From Xanthobacter oligotrophicus (lineage in GTDB: Bacteria > Pseudomonadota > Alphaproteobacteria > Rhizobiales > Xanthobacteraceae): 64,000 bases of DNA. Location: assembly GCF_008364685.1 (NCBI RefSeq), contig NZ_VTTL01000015.1:1-64000 (forward strand). Direction: 5' to 3'. The notes under the pieces are model-generated. The model was given only the letters and a program-made list of their open reading frames with translations, made no database searches and was not told the origin of the DNA. Below, piece by piece: positions 56,401 through 64,000 of the stretch; position 1 is the first letter of the stretch, and every line of letters begins with the position of its first letter. A program made the translations under genes and the position numbers.

Positions 56401-57423
56401 TGTCGCGGCCCGGCTGGCCCGGGGCCGCGCGCTCATGAGCCGCAGCAGCGGCTTCTCGACCACCAGATGCACCGCGATGGCGACGACAATGGCCGCGCCC
56501 ACGCCGGCGATGGCGCAGGCGACGAAGGCGAGCGGCGACGGCTGCGGAAGGTGCACGAAGACCTGTCCCACGGCCGAAAGCACCATGCCGTGCACCAGAT
56601 AGAGCGCATAGGAGGCATCGCCCAGCAGCACGAACGCGCCGATGCGCTTCACCGGCCGCGCCCGCTCCAGCACGAGGGCGCCGGCCACCACCATGGCGGC
56701 GGGGATGCCCCACTGGATCACGCGCGTTTCAAGCGCCACATCGCCCTGCGCCAGCAGCGACACGAAGCCGGCGGCAATGAAGACAAAGCCCCACCCCCGC
56801 GCCAGCGCCGGCCCTTCCAGATACCAGAGGCCCAAAGCGAGGCCGAAGACGAACTCCAGCATGATGGGCGCGGTGTAGAAGGCGAGGAAGGCATTCTCGC
56901 TGGGCACTGCCCGGCCGAGGACGGCGAGCCCCGAGAGGAAGAGGGCGATGGCCGGCAGGCGCGCGCGCCCGGGCAGCAGCAGCGCCACGCCCCACAGCAG
57001 ATAGAAGAACATCTCGTAGTTCAGCGTCCATCCCGGAACCACCAGCGGCTCCAGGGTGCCGAGCACCGGATGGCGCGCCGGGAGGAACAGGTAGGAGGCG
57101 AGGATGTGCCAGGCGTCCGCCTTGCCGCTCTTCACCAGTTGCGGCGCCACCAGCAGCAGCGCGAGGCTCGCCGTGGTCACGATCCAGTAGAGCGGGACGA
57201 TGCGGATGATGCGCTTGACGTAGAAGCTCAAAGTGTAGCTGTCCCGGCCGCGGGTCGTGACCAGCATCAGGAAGCCGCTGAGAACGAAGAAGATGTCGAC
57301 GCCCGCCGCGCCAGATTGCGGCCATGGCGCTGTGAGCCCGAGGCGCGACAGCGGCGCCCCGAGGTGGAACACCACCACCATGAGGCTGGCCACCGCCCGC
57401 AGATATTGCAGGGATTCAAGCAT
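56398..57423 (-). CDS. acyltransferase family 3 (OafA-like) membrane protein
   Basis: A 341-residue inner-membrane acyltransferase with about ten helices, the YLRAVASLMVVVFHLG start with the catalytic-site His, GVDIFFVLSGFLM, and RIIRIVPLYW. Such proteins add acetyl or other acyl groups to exopolysaccharide or O-antigen. The ATG at 57423 begins MLESLQYLRAVAS. It follows the Wzy-like gene by 29 bases. Confidence 0.92.
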   Translation of the reverse strand: MLESLQYLRAVASLMVVVFHLGAPLSRLGLTAPWPQSGAAGVDIFFVLSGFLMLVTTRGRDSYTLSFYVKRIIRIVPLYWIVTTASLALLLVAPQLVKSGKADAWHILASYLFLPARHPVLGTLEPLVVPGWTLNYEMFFYLLWGVALLLPGRARLPAIALFLSGLAVLGRAVPSENAFLAFYTAPIMLEFVFGLALGLWYLEGPALARGWGFVFIAAGFVSLLAQGDVALETRVIQWGIPAAMVVAGALVLERARPVKRIGAFVLLGDASYALYLVHGMVLSAVGQVFVHLPQPSPLAFVACAIAGVGAAIVVAIAVHLVVEKPLLRLMSARPRASRAAT

Positions 57424-57452
57424 GCCGCATCCCTGCGGTGTGCTGGGCGCGG

Positions 57453-58880
57453 TCAGCCGGCACGTGCGGTTGCTCCCGAGCGTCCGAGGGTCACGCGGCG
57501 GATTCCCACGGGTCGGCCGAGGCCGAAATGGCGGGGTTCGCCCGGCGGCGGACCGGGCGGCAGCGCGCGCCGGCGCCGGTCGAGATAGATGGTGAGCGCC
57601 ATGACGACGCCAAGCTCTCCGGGCGTGAACACCACCGAATACACGGCGGAGCTTATGATCAGATACAGCACGTAGTCGCTGAGGGCGAGGGCGAAGGGGT
57701 CGTCGAGGCCCCGCGTCAGCCGGAACGCCGTGGCGAAGCACCAGAAGTGCAGCACCGCGAGCAGGACGGCGCCGATGATGCCGTATTCGAAGACGACGCC
57801 GATCCATCCCAGGTCCGCGATGAAGAACTGGTCGTTGCCGAAGATGTCGTTGAGCGTCACCGTGCTGAAGCGCGTGGTGGCGCCGACCCCGAAGATCCAG
57901 CGCAGCGGATCATCGCCCAGAAAGGCGAAGGCCAGCGCCGAGGAATTCTGCCGCACCGAGAGCGAGGCGCCGAACGCGTCCTGCGCATCGCCGGAGCCGC
58001 CGCCGGGCAACAGGCCGAGCTTGCGCCCCACCAGGAACAGCCCCACCGCCGTCGCCGCCAGAGCGAGCCCGATGACGATCCGGCGCGCCCGCTGCGGCAG
58101 CGACATGGCCATGCCGAACGCCACCACCACCAGCGCGGCGGCGATGGCGGCGCGTTGCTTGTAGATGAGCAGCATGGGTGCGAAGGCCAACGCGACGCCG
58201 AGCCCGTAGAGGATGTTGCGCCGGAGCACGAAGGCGCGGGACAGGAAGAACACCAGGATCATGCCGAAGAACATGGGCATGTAGACCCGGTAGCCGCGCT
58301 CCAGGTCGAACAACAGCAGCTTGCTGTCGGCGGGATTGTCCGCATACCAGGATGTGGGCGCGACCAGATAGATGATCACCATCAGGAAGAAGGTCGCCGC
58401 CCCGAGACCCAGCACTGCCTTGCGGATGCTCTCCGGCGGCACGGCGAGCAGCGCCAGCACGGCCGACAGGCTGAAATAATAGGTGAAGGGCCACGCCTTG
58501 ATGGTGGTGGTCAGCGCGTCGAGGAAGCCGTTGCCGAGCTGGATCACCGAAACCATGGGCGTGAAGCCGAGCCCATAGGCCAGCACCACCAGGAACATGC
58601 GTCCCACCGGGAGCTTCAGCCGGACCATGCCGTAGAGCGCCAGCGGCAGGGTCAGGAACGGCCAGGCCTTCGACAGCAGGTAGGGCGCCGGATACTCGTT
58701 GAGATAGTAGAAGACCTGCGCGAACAGCGGCAGCGTCGCCGCGAAGGCGAGCTTGGCGAGCACGTGCGTGCCAGTGTCGAGAGCCGGCGCCATGCCCGAG
58801 GCGCTGCGGCGCAGGGGGATGACCACGCGGCGGCTCGGTGGATCCCGGGGCGGATCCCGGCTCGCGGGCTGGTCGGTCAC
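57453..58880 (-). CDS. O-antigen ligase/polymerase-like membrane protein (Wzy/WaaL fold)
   Basis: A 475-residue membrane protein with about ten to twelve helices and a large periplasmic loop (about RKLGLLPGGGSGDAQDAFG to FGNDQFFIADLG), the pattern of Wzy_C-type polymerases and ligases. The GTG at 58880 overlaps the stop of the glycosyltransferase gene (GTGA), giving a coupled start; an internal ATG (MAPALDTG) is an alternative. In a set with Wza-, Wzc- and Wzx-like proteins, it is the likely polymerase. Confidence 0.82.
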   Translation of the reverse strand: MTDQPASRDPPRDPPSRRVVIPLRRSASGMAPALDTGTHVLAKLAFAATLPLFAQVFYYLNEYPAPYLLSKAWPFLTLPLALYGMVRLKLPVGRMFLVVLAYGLGFTPMVSVIQLGNGFLDALTTTIKAWPFTYYFSLSAVLALLAVPPESIRKAVLGLGAATFFLMVIIYLVAPTSWYADNPADSKLLLFDLERGYRVYMPMFFGMILVFFLSRAFVLRRNILYGLGVALAFAPMLLIYKQRAAIAAALVVVAFGMAMSLPQRARRIVIGLALAATAVGLFLVGRKLGLLPGGGSGDAQDAFGASLSVRQNSSALAFAFLGDDPLRWIFGVGATTRFSTVTLNDIFGNDQFFIADLGWIGVVFEYGIIGAVLLAVLHFWCFATAFRLTRGLDDPFALALSDYVLYLIISSAVYSVVFTPGELGVVMALTIYLDRRRRALPPGPPPGEPRHFGLGRPVGIRRVTLGRSGATARAG

Positions 58881-59686
58881 GGTTCTCCGTCCCCGCCGCG
58901 CCGCATGCCGTAGGCGGCGGGATCGCGCTTTGCCTTGGCGGCGATGAGGAAGATAGGCAGGGAATCCACGAACACCCGCTCGAAATGGGTGCTGGGGCTC
59001 TGCGCCAGCCGGTACAGCCATTCAAGGCCCAGCCGGCGGAAGGCGGGGCTGGCGCGCTGGACCAGGCCCGTGAGGAAATTGAGCGCGCTGCCCACGCACA
59101 GCCCCGTGCCCACGGCGCCGCCGCGCCGGGCGATCATGTGGGCGAGATATTCCGAGCGCGGCGCCCCCACCACCAGGAACACGTAGCGCGCGGGATGGTC
59201 GATGACGAACTGGATGGCCGCTTCCACCGCGGCCGGATCGTCGATGAAGCCCATGGGCGGCACGTGAAGATGGAGCGTGCGGATGCCGTAGCGCGCCATC
59301 AGCCGGCGCTTCATCTCCTCGCTGCCGCCGATCACCGTCACCGGGTCGTCGGGCTGGATGACGTGCTCGAACAGCTCGGCGGTGAGGTCGCTGCCGGGAC
59401 ACAGCGGGATGTCGAGGCCGAACAGGCGTTCCGCCAGCAGGTGGGGCACCGCGCCGTCGAGCACGTTGAGGCCGGCATCCGCCAGCGCGGCGGCGAAGCG
59501 CTCGTCCTTGCGGGCGTTGAGCCGCACCAGATGGGAGGCGTTGGAGGTGATCACATAGCTGAAGGCTGCGCCCAGGGGTCGCGCGCCGATGACGCGCGCG
59601 GCGCCGGGCACGTCGAGGCAGGCGAACGGTGCGCCGAGGAAGGTCTCGGTGCGGAACTGCGTGTCCATTTCAGATGCCGCGCGCAT
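58877..59686 (-). CDS. WecG/TagA/CpsF-family glycosyltransferase
   Basis: A GT26 glycosyltransferase of about 269 residues. Recognisable parts are NASHLVRLNARKDERF, GLNVLDGAVPH, VIGGSEEMKRRL, FLVVGAPRSEYLAHM and VGSALNFLTGLVQRASPAFRRLGLEWLYRLAQ, the last being typical of the group. It adds a sugar to the lipid-linked intermediate on the inner leaflet. Start is uncertain between ATGs at 59686 and 59668; neither has a strong ribosome site. Confidence 0.92.
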   Translation of the reverse strand: MRAASEMDTQFRTETFLGAPFACLDVPGAARVIGARPLGAAFSYVITSNASHLVRLNARKDERFAAALADAGLNVLDGAVPHLLAERLFGLDIPLCPGSDLTAELFEHVIQPDDPVTVIGGSEEMKRRLMARYGIRTLHLHVPPMGFIDDPAAVEAAIQFVIDHPARYVFLVVGAPRSEYLAHMIARRGGAVGTGLCVGSALNFLTGLVQRASPAFRRLGLEWLYRLAQSPSTHFERVFVDSLPIFLIAAKAKRDPAAYGMRRGGDGEP

Positions 59687-59831
59687 GCGTGATCGACGCC
59701 TCTGGTCGGCGCCCTCCCGGCGCCGGACTGTCATGAAACCCGGCGCGGGGGCAGGCGCGCCCGATCAGTCTACAGCGCGAGCCGAGCGAAGGGACGACCG
59801 GCTCGCGTGAAAAAGACATCAACTTAAGAGG

Positions 59832-60692
59832 TTACGGCAGGATCGAGGTTCCGCCGCCGGTGGTGGAATAGGAGCCGATCGTATAGCTGAACTGGCGCTG
59901 GAACGGCACCACCTTGTTGATGAACTGGTCGATCCACAGATTGACCTCGGCGATGGACGAGCGCGGCACATAGATGATGTCGCCGCTCACCAGCGGCACG
60001 TCGTTGGCGTCGAACCCGGTCTGGATCACGTCGCGCACATTGACGAGGCGCAGCATGGGCTCGTTGTTGGGGCCGCGGCGGATGAGCGCCACCTGCCCGG
60101 TGCGCGAATCTTCCGTGAAGCCGCCGGCGAGCAGGATGCCCTGGAGCACGCTGGTGCCCATGTCCGCGAGCTTGAAGGCGCCGGGATGGGCCACCATGCC
60201 GCCCACATAGACGCGGGCGGAGGAGGCCTCCTCCAGCGCAACCACCACCTTCTGGTCGGCCAGCTCCTTGCGTGATTCGCGGCGCACATAATCCTGCACG
60301 CCCGAGAGGGTGGAGCCTTCCACCCGGATCTGGCCGATGGCGCGGGGCGCGATGGACCCGTCAGGGCTCACGGTCAGGTCCTCGTCCATCTCGCGGGTGA
60401 TGAAATACTTGATCTTGATCTTGTCGCCCGGTCCCAGCCGATAGCTCGGCACCTGGTCGTTCCAGGGCTTGAAGCGCTCCGCGTTCACCTCGGTGAAGCG
60501 CAGCTCGTGCCCGGTGGTGAAAGGCTCGGTGCCGGTGCTCTGGGAACTGGCGATGGCGGCGCAGCCATTGAGCGCGAGGCCCAATCCCAGCAGGGCGAGC
60601 GCTGCCCTGCGCCTTGCCCCCCGCGCCCGAAGTCGGTCGTCCCGGGCCGGGCCGCGAGCGGTGTTCACCACGCCGCATTCTGGCAAGACCAT
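59832..60692 (-). CDS. outer-membrane polysaccharide export lipoprotein (Wza/GumB-like)
   Basis: A 286-residue protein with a basic N-terminus, a hydrophobic stretch and a lipobox LNGC (Cys44), then Poly_export (YRLGPGDKIKIKYFITREMDEDLTVSPDGSI) and a SLBB-like domain (VYVGGMVAHPGAFKL, GGFTEDSRTGQV). It forms the outer-membrane exit channel for polysaccharide. The ATG at 60692 has GGGAG 8 bases upstream; a long upstream reading is non-coding. Confidence 0.92.
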   Translation of the reverse strand: MVLPECGVVNTARGPARDDRLRARGARRRAALALLGLGLALNGCAAIASSQSTGTEPFTTGHELRFTEVNAERFKPWNDQVPSYRLGPGDKIKIKYFITREMDEDLTVSPDGSIAPRAIGQIRVEGSTLSGVQDYVRRESRKELADQKVVVALEEASSARVYVGGMVAHPGAFKLADMGTSVLQGILLAGGFTEDSRTGQVALIRRGPNNEPMLRLVNVRDVIQTGFDANDVPLVSGDIIYVPRSSIAEVNLWIDQFINKVVPFQRQFSYTIGSYSTTGGGTSILP

Positions 60693-60976
60693 CGACCAAC
60701 TCCCGCGCCTAATCGTATTCAAAAGGTTAATGCGGAGATTTTCCGGCATGGGCGGACCGCTCTGGACGGCGCGCAAATGGCAAATCTCCGGCGAAAACCC
60801 TCGAACGTGGTAAAGCGACCCTAAAGCGGCGTGGTTAACGAAATGCTTAACGATGGTGCCTCGAAACCGATGGCGGATGATGCGGCGGTGACGATGCGCC
60901 CACGCCACGGCGGCCCGCATCCGCGCATGGCGGGCGGAAGCGGGCACTGCGGTCGTCGCAACGGGAAGGCGTGCGG
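60693..60976. promoter_or_regulatory. spacer between Wzc-like and Wza-like genes
   Basis: A 284-bp gap within the leftward set, large enough for a separate promoter. It holds a direct repeat GTTAAC/TTAACGA pair near 60834-60852 (TTAACGAAATGCTTAACGAT) and an AT-rich patch at about 60710-60735. No clear -35/-10 was fixed. Confidence 0.4.
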
Positions 60977-63091
60977 TCAGGCGCGGTGATAGAGCCAGTT
61001 CGGCAGGTAATAGCGCCGGCCGAGGAAGACGAGGCCGATGGTGAGGCCCCCGCTCTCGGCCACCTGGTCACGCAGGCGGAGCACCGCCGGCTGGCGCGAC
61101 TTCTCCGCCTGCACCGCCAGGATGTTGGCATCCACCAGCTGGCAGAAACGCTGGGTGACAAGCGAGGCGCCGGGCAGGTCCGACGAGATGACGACGCAGT
61201 CGAAGGCGCGGCGCAGCTCGGCCATCATCAGTTCCGCCTCGGCGATGGGCAGGCGGAAGTCGAGCAGCGGCGAGCGCTCCGCGTCGGCGGCGGCCCACAG
61301 CAGGGGCACCGGCGTGCCGGTGACCGCGATGCCGCCGCGCACGTCGCCGCCGCCGGCGGCGAGCGGGTAGGGCGCTGCGCTGGAGAGGTCGATCAGCAGC
61401 GTGCGCAGCTGGCGCCGGGCGGCGAACTCCTCCGCCAGCCGCCGGGCGAGCCAGGGCAGGGCGTCATCGGCATCGGGGGCGAGGAAATGCAGGACCCGCA
61501 GCGGCTCCTCGTCGATGCGGGTATCGAGCAGCAGGGTGGCGCAACTGCCGATGGCTTCATCCGTGCCGGCATTGCCGGGCCGTTCCGCCTCGGCATCGAA
61601 CACCGCGAGCACCGGCAGGCCGAGCGCGCGCTCGGCCTCGGCGGGGGTGACGAATGAGGTGCGCAGGCTCGAGGCGAGAGCCCCGGCCGCGCCACCGAAC
61701 AGGATCGCGGCGAACAGCCCCGCCGCCACCAGCGGCAGTGCCAGCGACCGCTTGGTGACCGCCGAGCCGGCCTCCTGCACCACGCGCACCGCGGACTGGC
61801 GGGACTGGGCCGCCGCCTCCTCGATGGCGGCGGCCACGGCCCGGCGCTGATATTCGCGGAAGCCTTCGCCCAGCGAATCGCGCTTGCGGTTCAGCTCGAT
61901 CAGCGGCGTCTCGGCGGCGCGCAGGGCGGCGAGGCGCTCCTCGGCGAGGCGCTGCTGCTGCACCAGCTCGCCTTTCTGCCGGCCGAGGGAATCCTGCTCC
62001 ACCTTGAGGCTCAGGATCATGTTCTGGATGTAGTTGACCTGCGGGTTGCGCACTGCCCGGTCGGTGGAATAGCGCCGCTCCGAGCGGGTCTTGATGCGCG
62101 CCCGGATGGTGGCGATCTGGCGATCGAGGTCGCGCAGCAGCTGGCTGCCCGGGGCATATTGGGACGCCACCCGGTCGCGCTCCAGCAGCAGCTTGGAGAG
62201 GGTGTTGTTGTCCTCGTCGCCGGGCAGGGCGTCGGTCTTCTCGGCGAAGTCGAACACCGAATCAGGCAGGGCCGCGAACTGCTTCTCGGCCTCGGTCACC
62301 TGGGCGGCGACGGCCACCTCGCGCTCGGCCACCTGCCGGCGGCGCTGGAGGATGCTGTCCACCTGGTTGGAGGCGAGAATGGCGTCCTGGGCGAAATCGA
62401 TGATGCCGGCCTTGACCTTGAGCTGCTCGATCTCCCGGTCCACGGCGGTGAGGTCGCTCTGGAAGCGGTTCACCTCCAGCATCAGGATCTTGGCGGTGGG
62501 GTTCTCGAACAGGCGGCGGCGGGCGGCGAGATAATTCTTCACCAGCGCGTCGGCGGCGGCGATGGCCACGTCGCGGTCGGGATTGGTGAAGCTCACCTTG
62601 ATCACGTTGGAGCCGGATTGCACCGAGGCGCGCAGGCTGGCCTGGAAGCGCTCGACGGCCTTGTCCATCAGGTCCTTGTCGGAGCTGAACAGGCGGGTGA
62701 TGGCGGCGAGCCGTCCCGGTGGGAACAGCCGGTCCACGCCGATCTCGACCACCGTGGCGCGGGCGACGTCCGCGCTCTCGATGATCTGCACTTCCGATTC
62801 GACCTGCTTCAGGCCCTCGATGCTGAGCACGGCGGGGCCGGTGTCGGTCACGTTCTGGGCGTTGGACACCTCGCGGCTCACGATCACCATGAGCAGGCTG
62901 GAGGCGGTGTATTCGGTGCGGCTGGTCGCGGCCACCGCCAGCGCCACCACGAGCGGGATCAGCCCCGCCAGCAGCACGATGCGGATGTGGTAGAAGGCGG
63001 CGATCAGGAAATCGCGCAGGGTGAAGGCGGGCGGCGTGGATCCCGTGGCCGGTTCCGTGGCGCCGGTCTGGGCCGCCTGCGGCATCAACAT
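60977..63091 (-). CDS. Wzc/GumC-like chain-length protein with degenerate kinase domain
   Basis: A 704-residue co-polymerase: N-terminal Wzz domain with the first helix about 37-56 and a second helix about 448-475, a long coiled-coil periplasmic part (about 190-420) and a cytoplasmic domain. The last domain aligns in order with BY-kinases, but the Walker A lysine motif is missing (APDADDALPW at the expected place), Walker B is altered (CVVISSDLPG), and no Tyr cluster ends the protein. It probably controls chain length without kinase activity. ATG at 63091 has GGGGGAC upstream. Confidence 0.88.
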   Translation of the reverse strand: MLMPQAAQTGATEPATGSTPPAFTLRDFLIAAFYHIRIVLLAGLIPLVVALAVAATSRTEYTASSLLMVIVSREVSNAQNVTDTGPAVLSIEGLKQVESEVQIIESADVARATVVEIGVDRLFPPGRLAAITRLFSSDKDLMDKAVERFQASLRASVQSGSNVIKVSFTNPDRDVAIAAADALVKNYLAARRRLFENPTAKILMLEVNRFQSDLTAVDREIEQLKVKAGIIDFAQDAILASNQVDSILQRRRQVAEREVAVAAQVTEAEKQFAALPDSVFDFAEKTDALPGDEDNNTLSKLLLERDRVASQYAPGSQLLRDLDRQIATIRARIKTRSERRYSTDRAVRNPQVNYIQNMILSLKVEQDSLGRQKGELVQQQRLAEERLAALRAAETPLIELNRKRDSLGEGFREYQRRAVAAAIEEAAAQSRQSAVRVVQEAGSAVTKRSLALPLVAAGLFAAILFGGAAGALASSLRTSFVTPAEAERALGLPVLAVFDAEAERPGNAGTDEAIGSCATLLLDTRIDEEPLRVLHFLAPDADDALPWLARRLAEEFAARRQLRTLLIDLSSAAPYPLAAGGGDVRGGIAVTGTPVPLLWAAADAERSPLLDFRLPIAEAELMMAELRRAFDCVVISSDLPGASLVTQRFCQLVDANILAVQAEKSRQPAVLRLRDQVAESGGLTIGLVFLGRRYYLPNWLYHRA

Positions 63092-63237
63092 GCGTCCCCC
63101 TGCTTCACGCCCGGCTCCCGTGTCCGACCCTTGCTGCGGCGCGGACGGGAGGCTTTCCCCACCGTGCAACGCCGCGCTTACTTTACCGTTAAGAGAGGGT
63201 TGCGTCCGGCGTGAGGCGCGACCGCTCTCGTGGTGGA

Positions 63238-64000
63238 TCAGAACGCCTGCGGCATCAGCCTGCGCACCATGAGGCTGGCGCCGATGGCGAGCTGAGCCGC
63301 GAACACCGCCGTGGCAATGGCCGCCCCGATCATGCCGAAGGGCGGGATGAGCAGCACGCACAGCGCGCCGCAGACCACGGTCTGCCCCAGCGTGAGCCAG
63401 CGCAGCACGCTGCCGTGGCCGGCCATGGCCAGCACGATCTCCTGGCACGGCAGCAGGCAATAGACCAGCTGGCCGACGCCGAGGATGACCAGCGCCGTGG
63501 CCGCGATCTCGAATCCCGGTCCCACCAGATGCAGCACCTGCGCCGGCGCCAACACCATCACCGCCACCACGGGCGTGCCGAAGACCGCCACCGCCAGCCG
63601 CACCCGGCGGTTGAGCTGGCGCAGCTCGGTCCATTGCCCCTGCCGGTGCCGGGCGGCAAACGAGGGGGCGGCGACGCTGCCGATGGAGGTGCTCACCACC
63701 CACACCAGCATGGAGATGCGGTTCGCCACGCTGAAGGCGCCCACCTGGGACGGCAGGCCGAAGGTGGCAAGCAGCAGCACCGGCAGGGACGGCAGCAGGA
63801 TCTGCACGATCTCCACCACCGAAAGCGGCGCCGCCGTGCGCCACAGTGCCGGCAGGGGCGTGCCCGGCGGCGTATCCGTGTGGGTGTCCACGAAGCGGTG
63901 GCGCTCGCGGAAGAGCAGCACTGCGCCCACCACCGTGGCCGCCACATTGGCCCCGGCCAGGGCATACAGCAGCCCGTCGAGGGAGGTGACGCCCGCGACC
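63238..64000 (-). CDS. polysaccharide flippase (Wzx/MATE-like), C-terminal part
   Basis: The visible 250 or so residues are the C-terminal portion of an MOP-superfamily flippase with about seven helices: APLSVVEIVQILLPSLPVLLLATFG, VANRISMLVWVVSTSIGSV, and the final MIGAAIATAVFAAQLAIGASLMVRRL. The frame is open to the right edge, so the start lies beyond the window. It would flip lipid-linked repeat units across the inner membrane. Confidence 0.85.
   Translation of the reverse strand, partial: VAGVTSLDGLLYALAGANVAATVVGAVLLFRERHRFVDTHTDTPPGTPLPALWRTAAPLSVVEIVQILLPSLPVLLLATFGLPSQVGAFSVANRISMLVWVVSTSIGSVAAPSFAARHRQGQWTELRQLNRRVRLAVAVFGTPVVAVMVLAPAQVLHLVGPGFEIAATALVILGVGQLVYCLLPCQEIVLAMAGHGSVLRWLTLGQTVVCGALCVLLIPPFGMIGAAIATAVFAAQLAIGASLMVRRLMPQAF

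Overview
The window reads as chromosomal DNA of a high-GC autotrophic alphaproteobacterium of the order Hyphomicrobiales, most likely Xanthobacter or a close relative. The main reason is a complete Calvin-cycle operon in the order cbbLSXFPTAE with a divergent cbbR, the arrangement known from Xanthobacter flavus. The RuBisCO is the red type, with its CbbX activase. Supporting signs are a glucan exporter of the NdvA/ChvA type, three-gene pntA/pntAB/pntB, a tiny aa3-oxidase subunit IV, a BA14K-type secreted protein and dispersed palindromes of a kind common in this order.

Layout. 1-112: the 3' end of a 5S rRNA and its terminator. 228-3772: a leftward cluster of a glutamine amidotransferase (apparently frameshifted), an EamA transporter, an SDR dehydrogenase and a MarR regulator. 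4027-5917: metX-metW. 6154-16823: the cbb operon (leftward) and cbbR (rightward). 16985-19518: rpmH-rnpA-yidC. 19890-25354: glucan exporter, D,D-carboxypeptidase, CobW GTPase and DUF924. 25455-32865 (leftward): flavoprotein, phosphohexomutase, pheT, pheS, rplT, rpmI. 33223-37142: a BA14K-like protein, then two paralogous GT25 glycosyltransferases flanking a radical SAM protein. 37516-38052: infC with an AUU start. 38349-47498: DUF3108 protein, PuuA/PuuB-like pair, small secreted protein, TerC, lipid kinase, TetR regulator with a clear operator, VOC protein and a PA0069-type radical SAM protein. 47699-50907: cytochrome oxidase subunit IV and transhydrogenase. 51092-64000: an exopolysaccharide locus (initiating phosphotransferase, GH18 protein, HAD phosphatase, two FkbM methyltransferases, acyltransferase, Wzy-like, WecG-like, Wza-like, Wzc-like and Wzx-like proteins), cut by the right edge.

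How the parts work together. CbbR and the 95-bp cbbR-cbbL gap control one long leftward operon that supplies RuBisCO, its activase, phosphoribulokinase, FBPase/SBPase, transketolase, aldolase and epimerase. Strong hairpins lie between cbbS and cbbX and between cbbA and cbbE, so expression may step down along the operon. Transhydrogenase could supply NADPH to the same metabolism. The polysaccharide genes form a Wzx/Wzy-type assembly line with decoration enzymes.

The most unusual signals are non-coding: a structured repeat family (about 65-105 bp) sitting in convergent gene gaps and touching the stop codons of leftward genes; a second palindromic repeat bracketing cbbE; the AUU start of infC; and a TetR operator between the elements of its own promoter. 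The least explained coding unit is the GT25-radical SAM-GT25 island. No phage, insertion sequence, CRISPR array or tRNA was seen. All calls come from reading the sequence; no database search was run.
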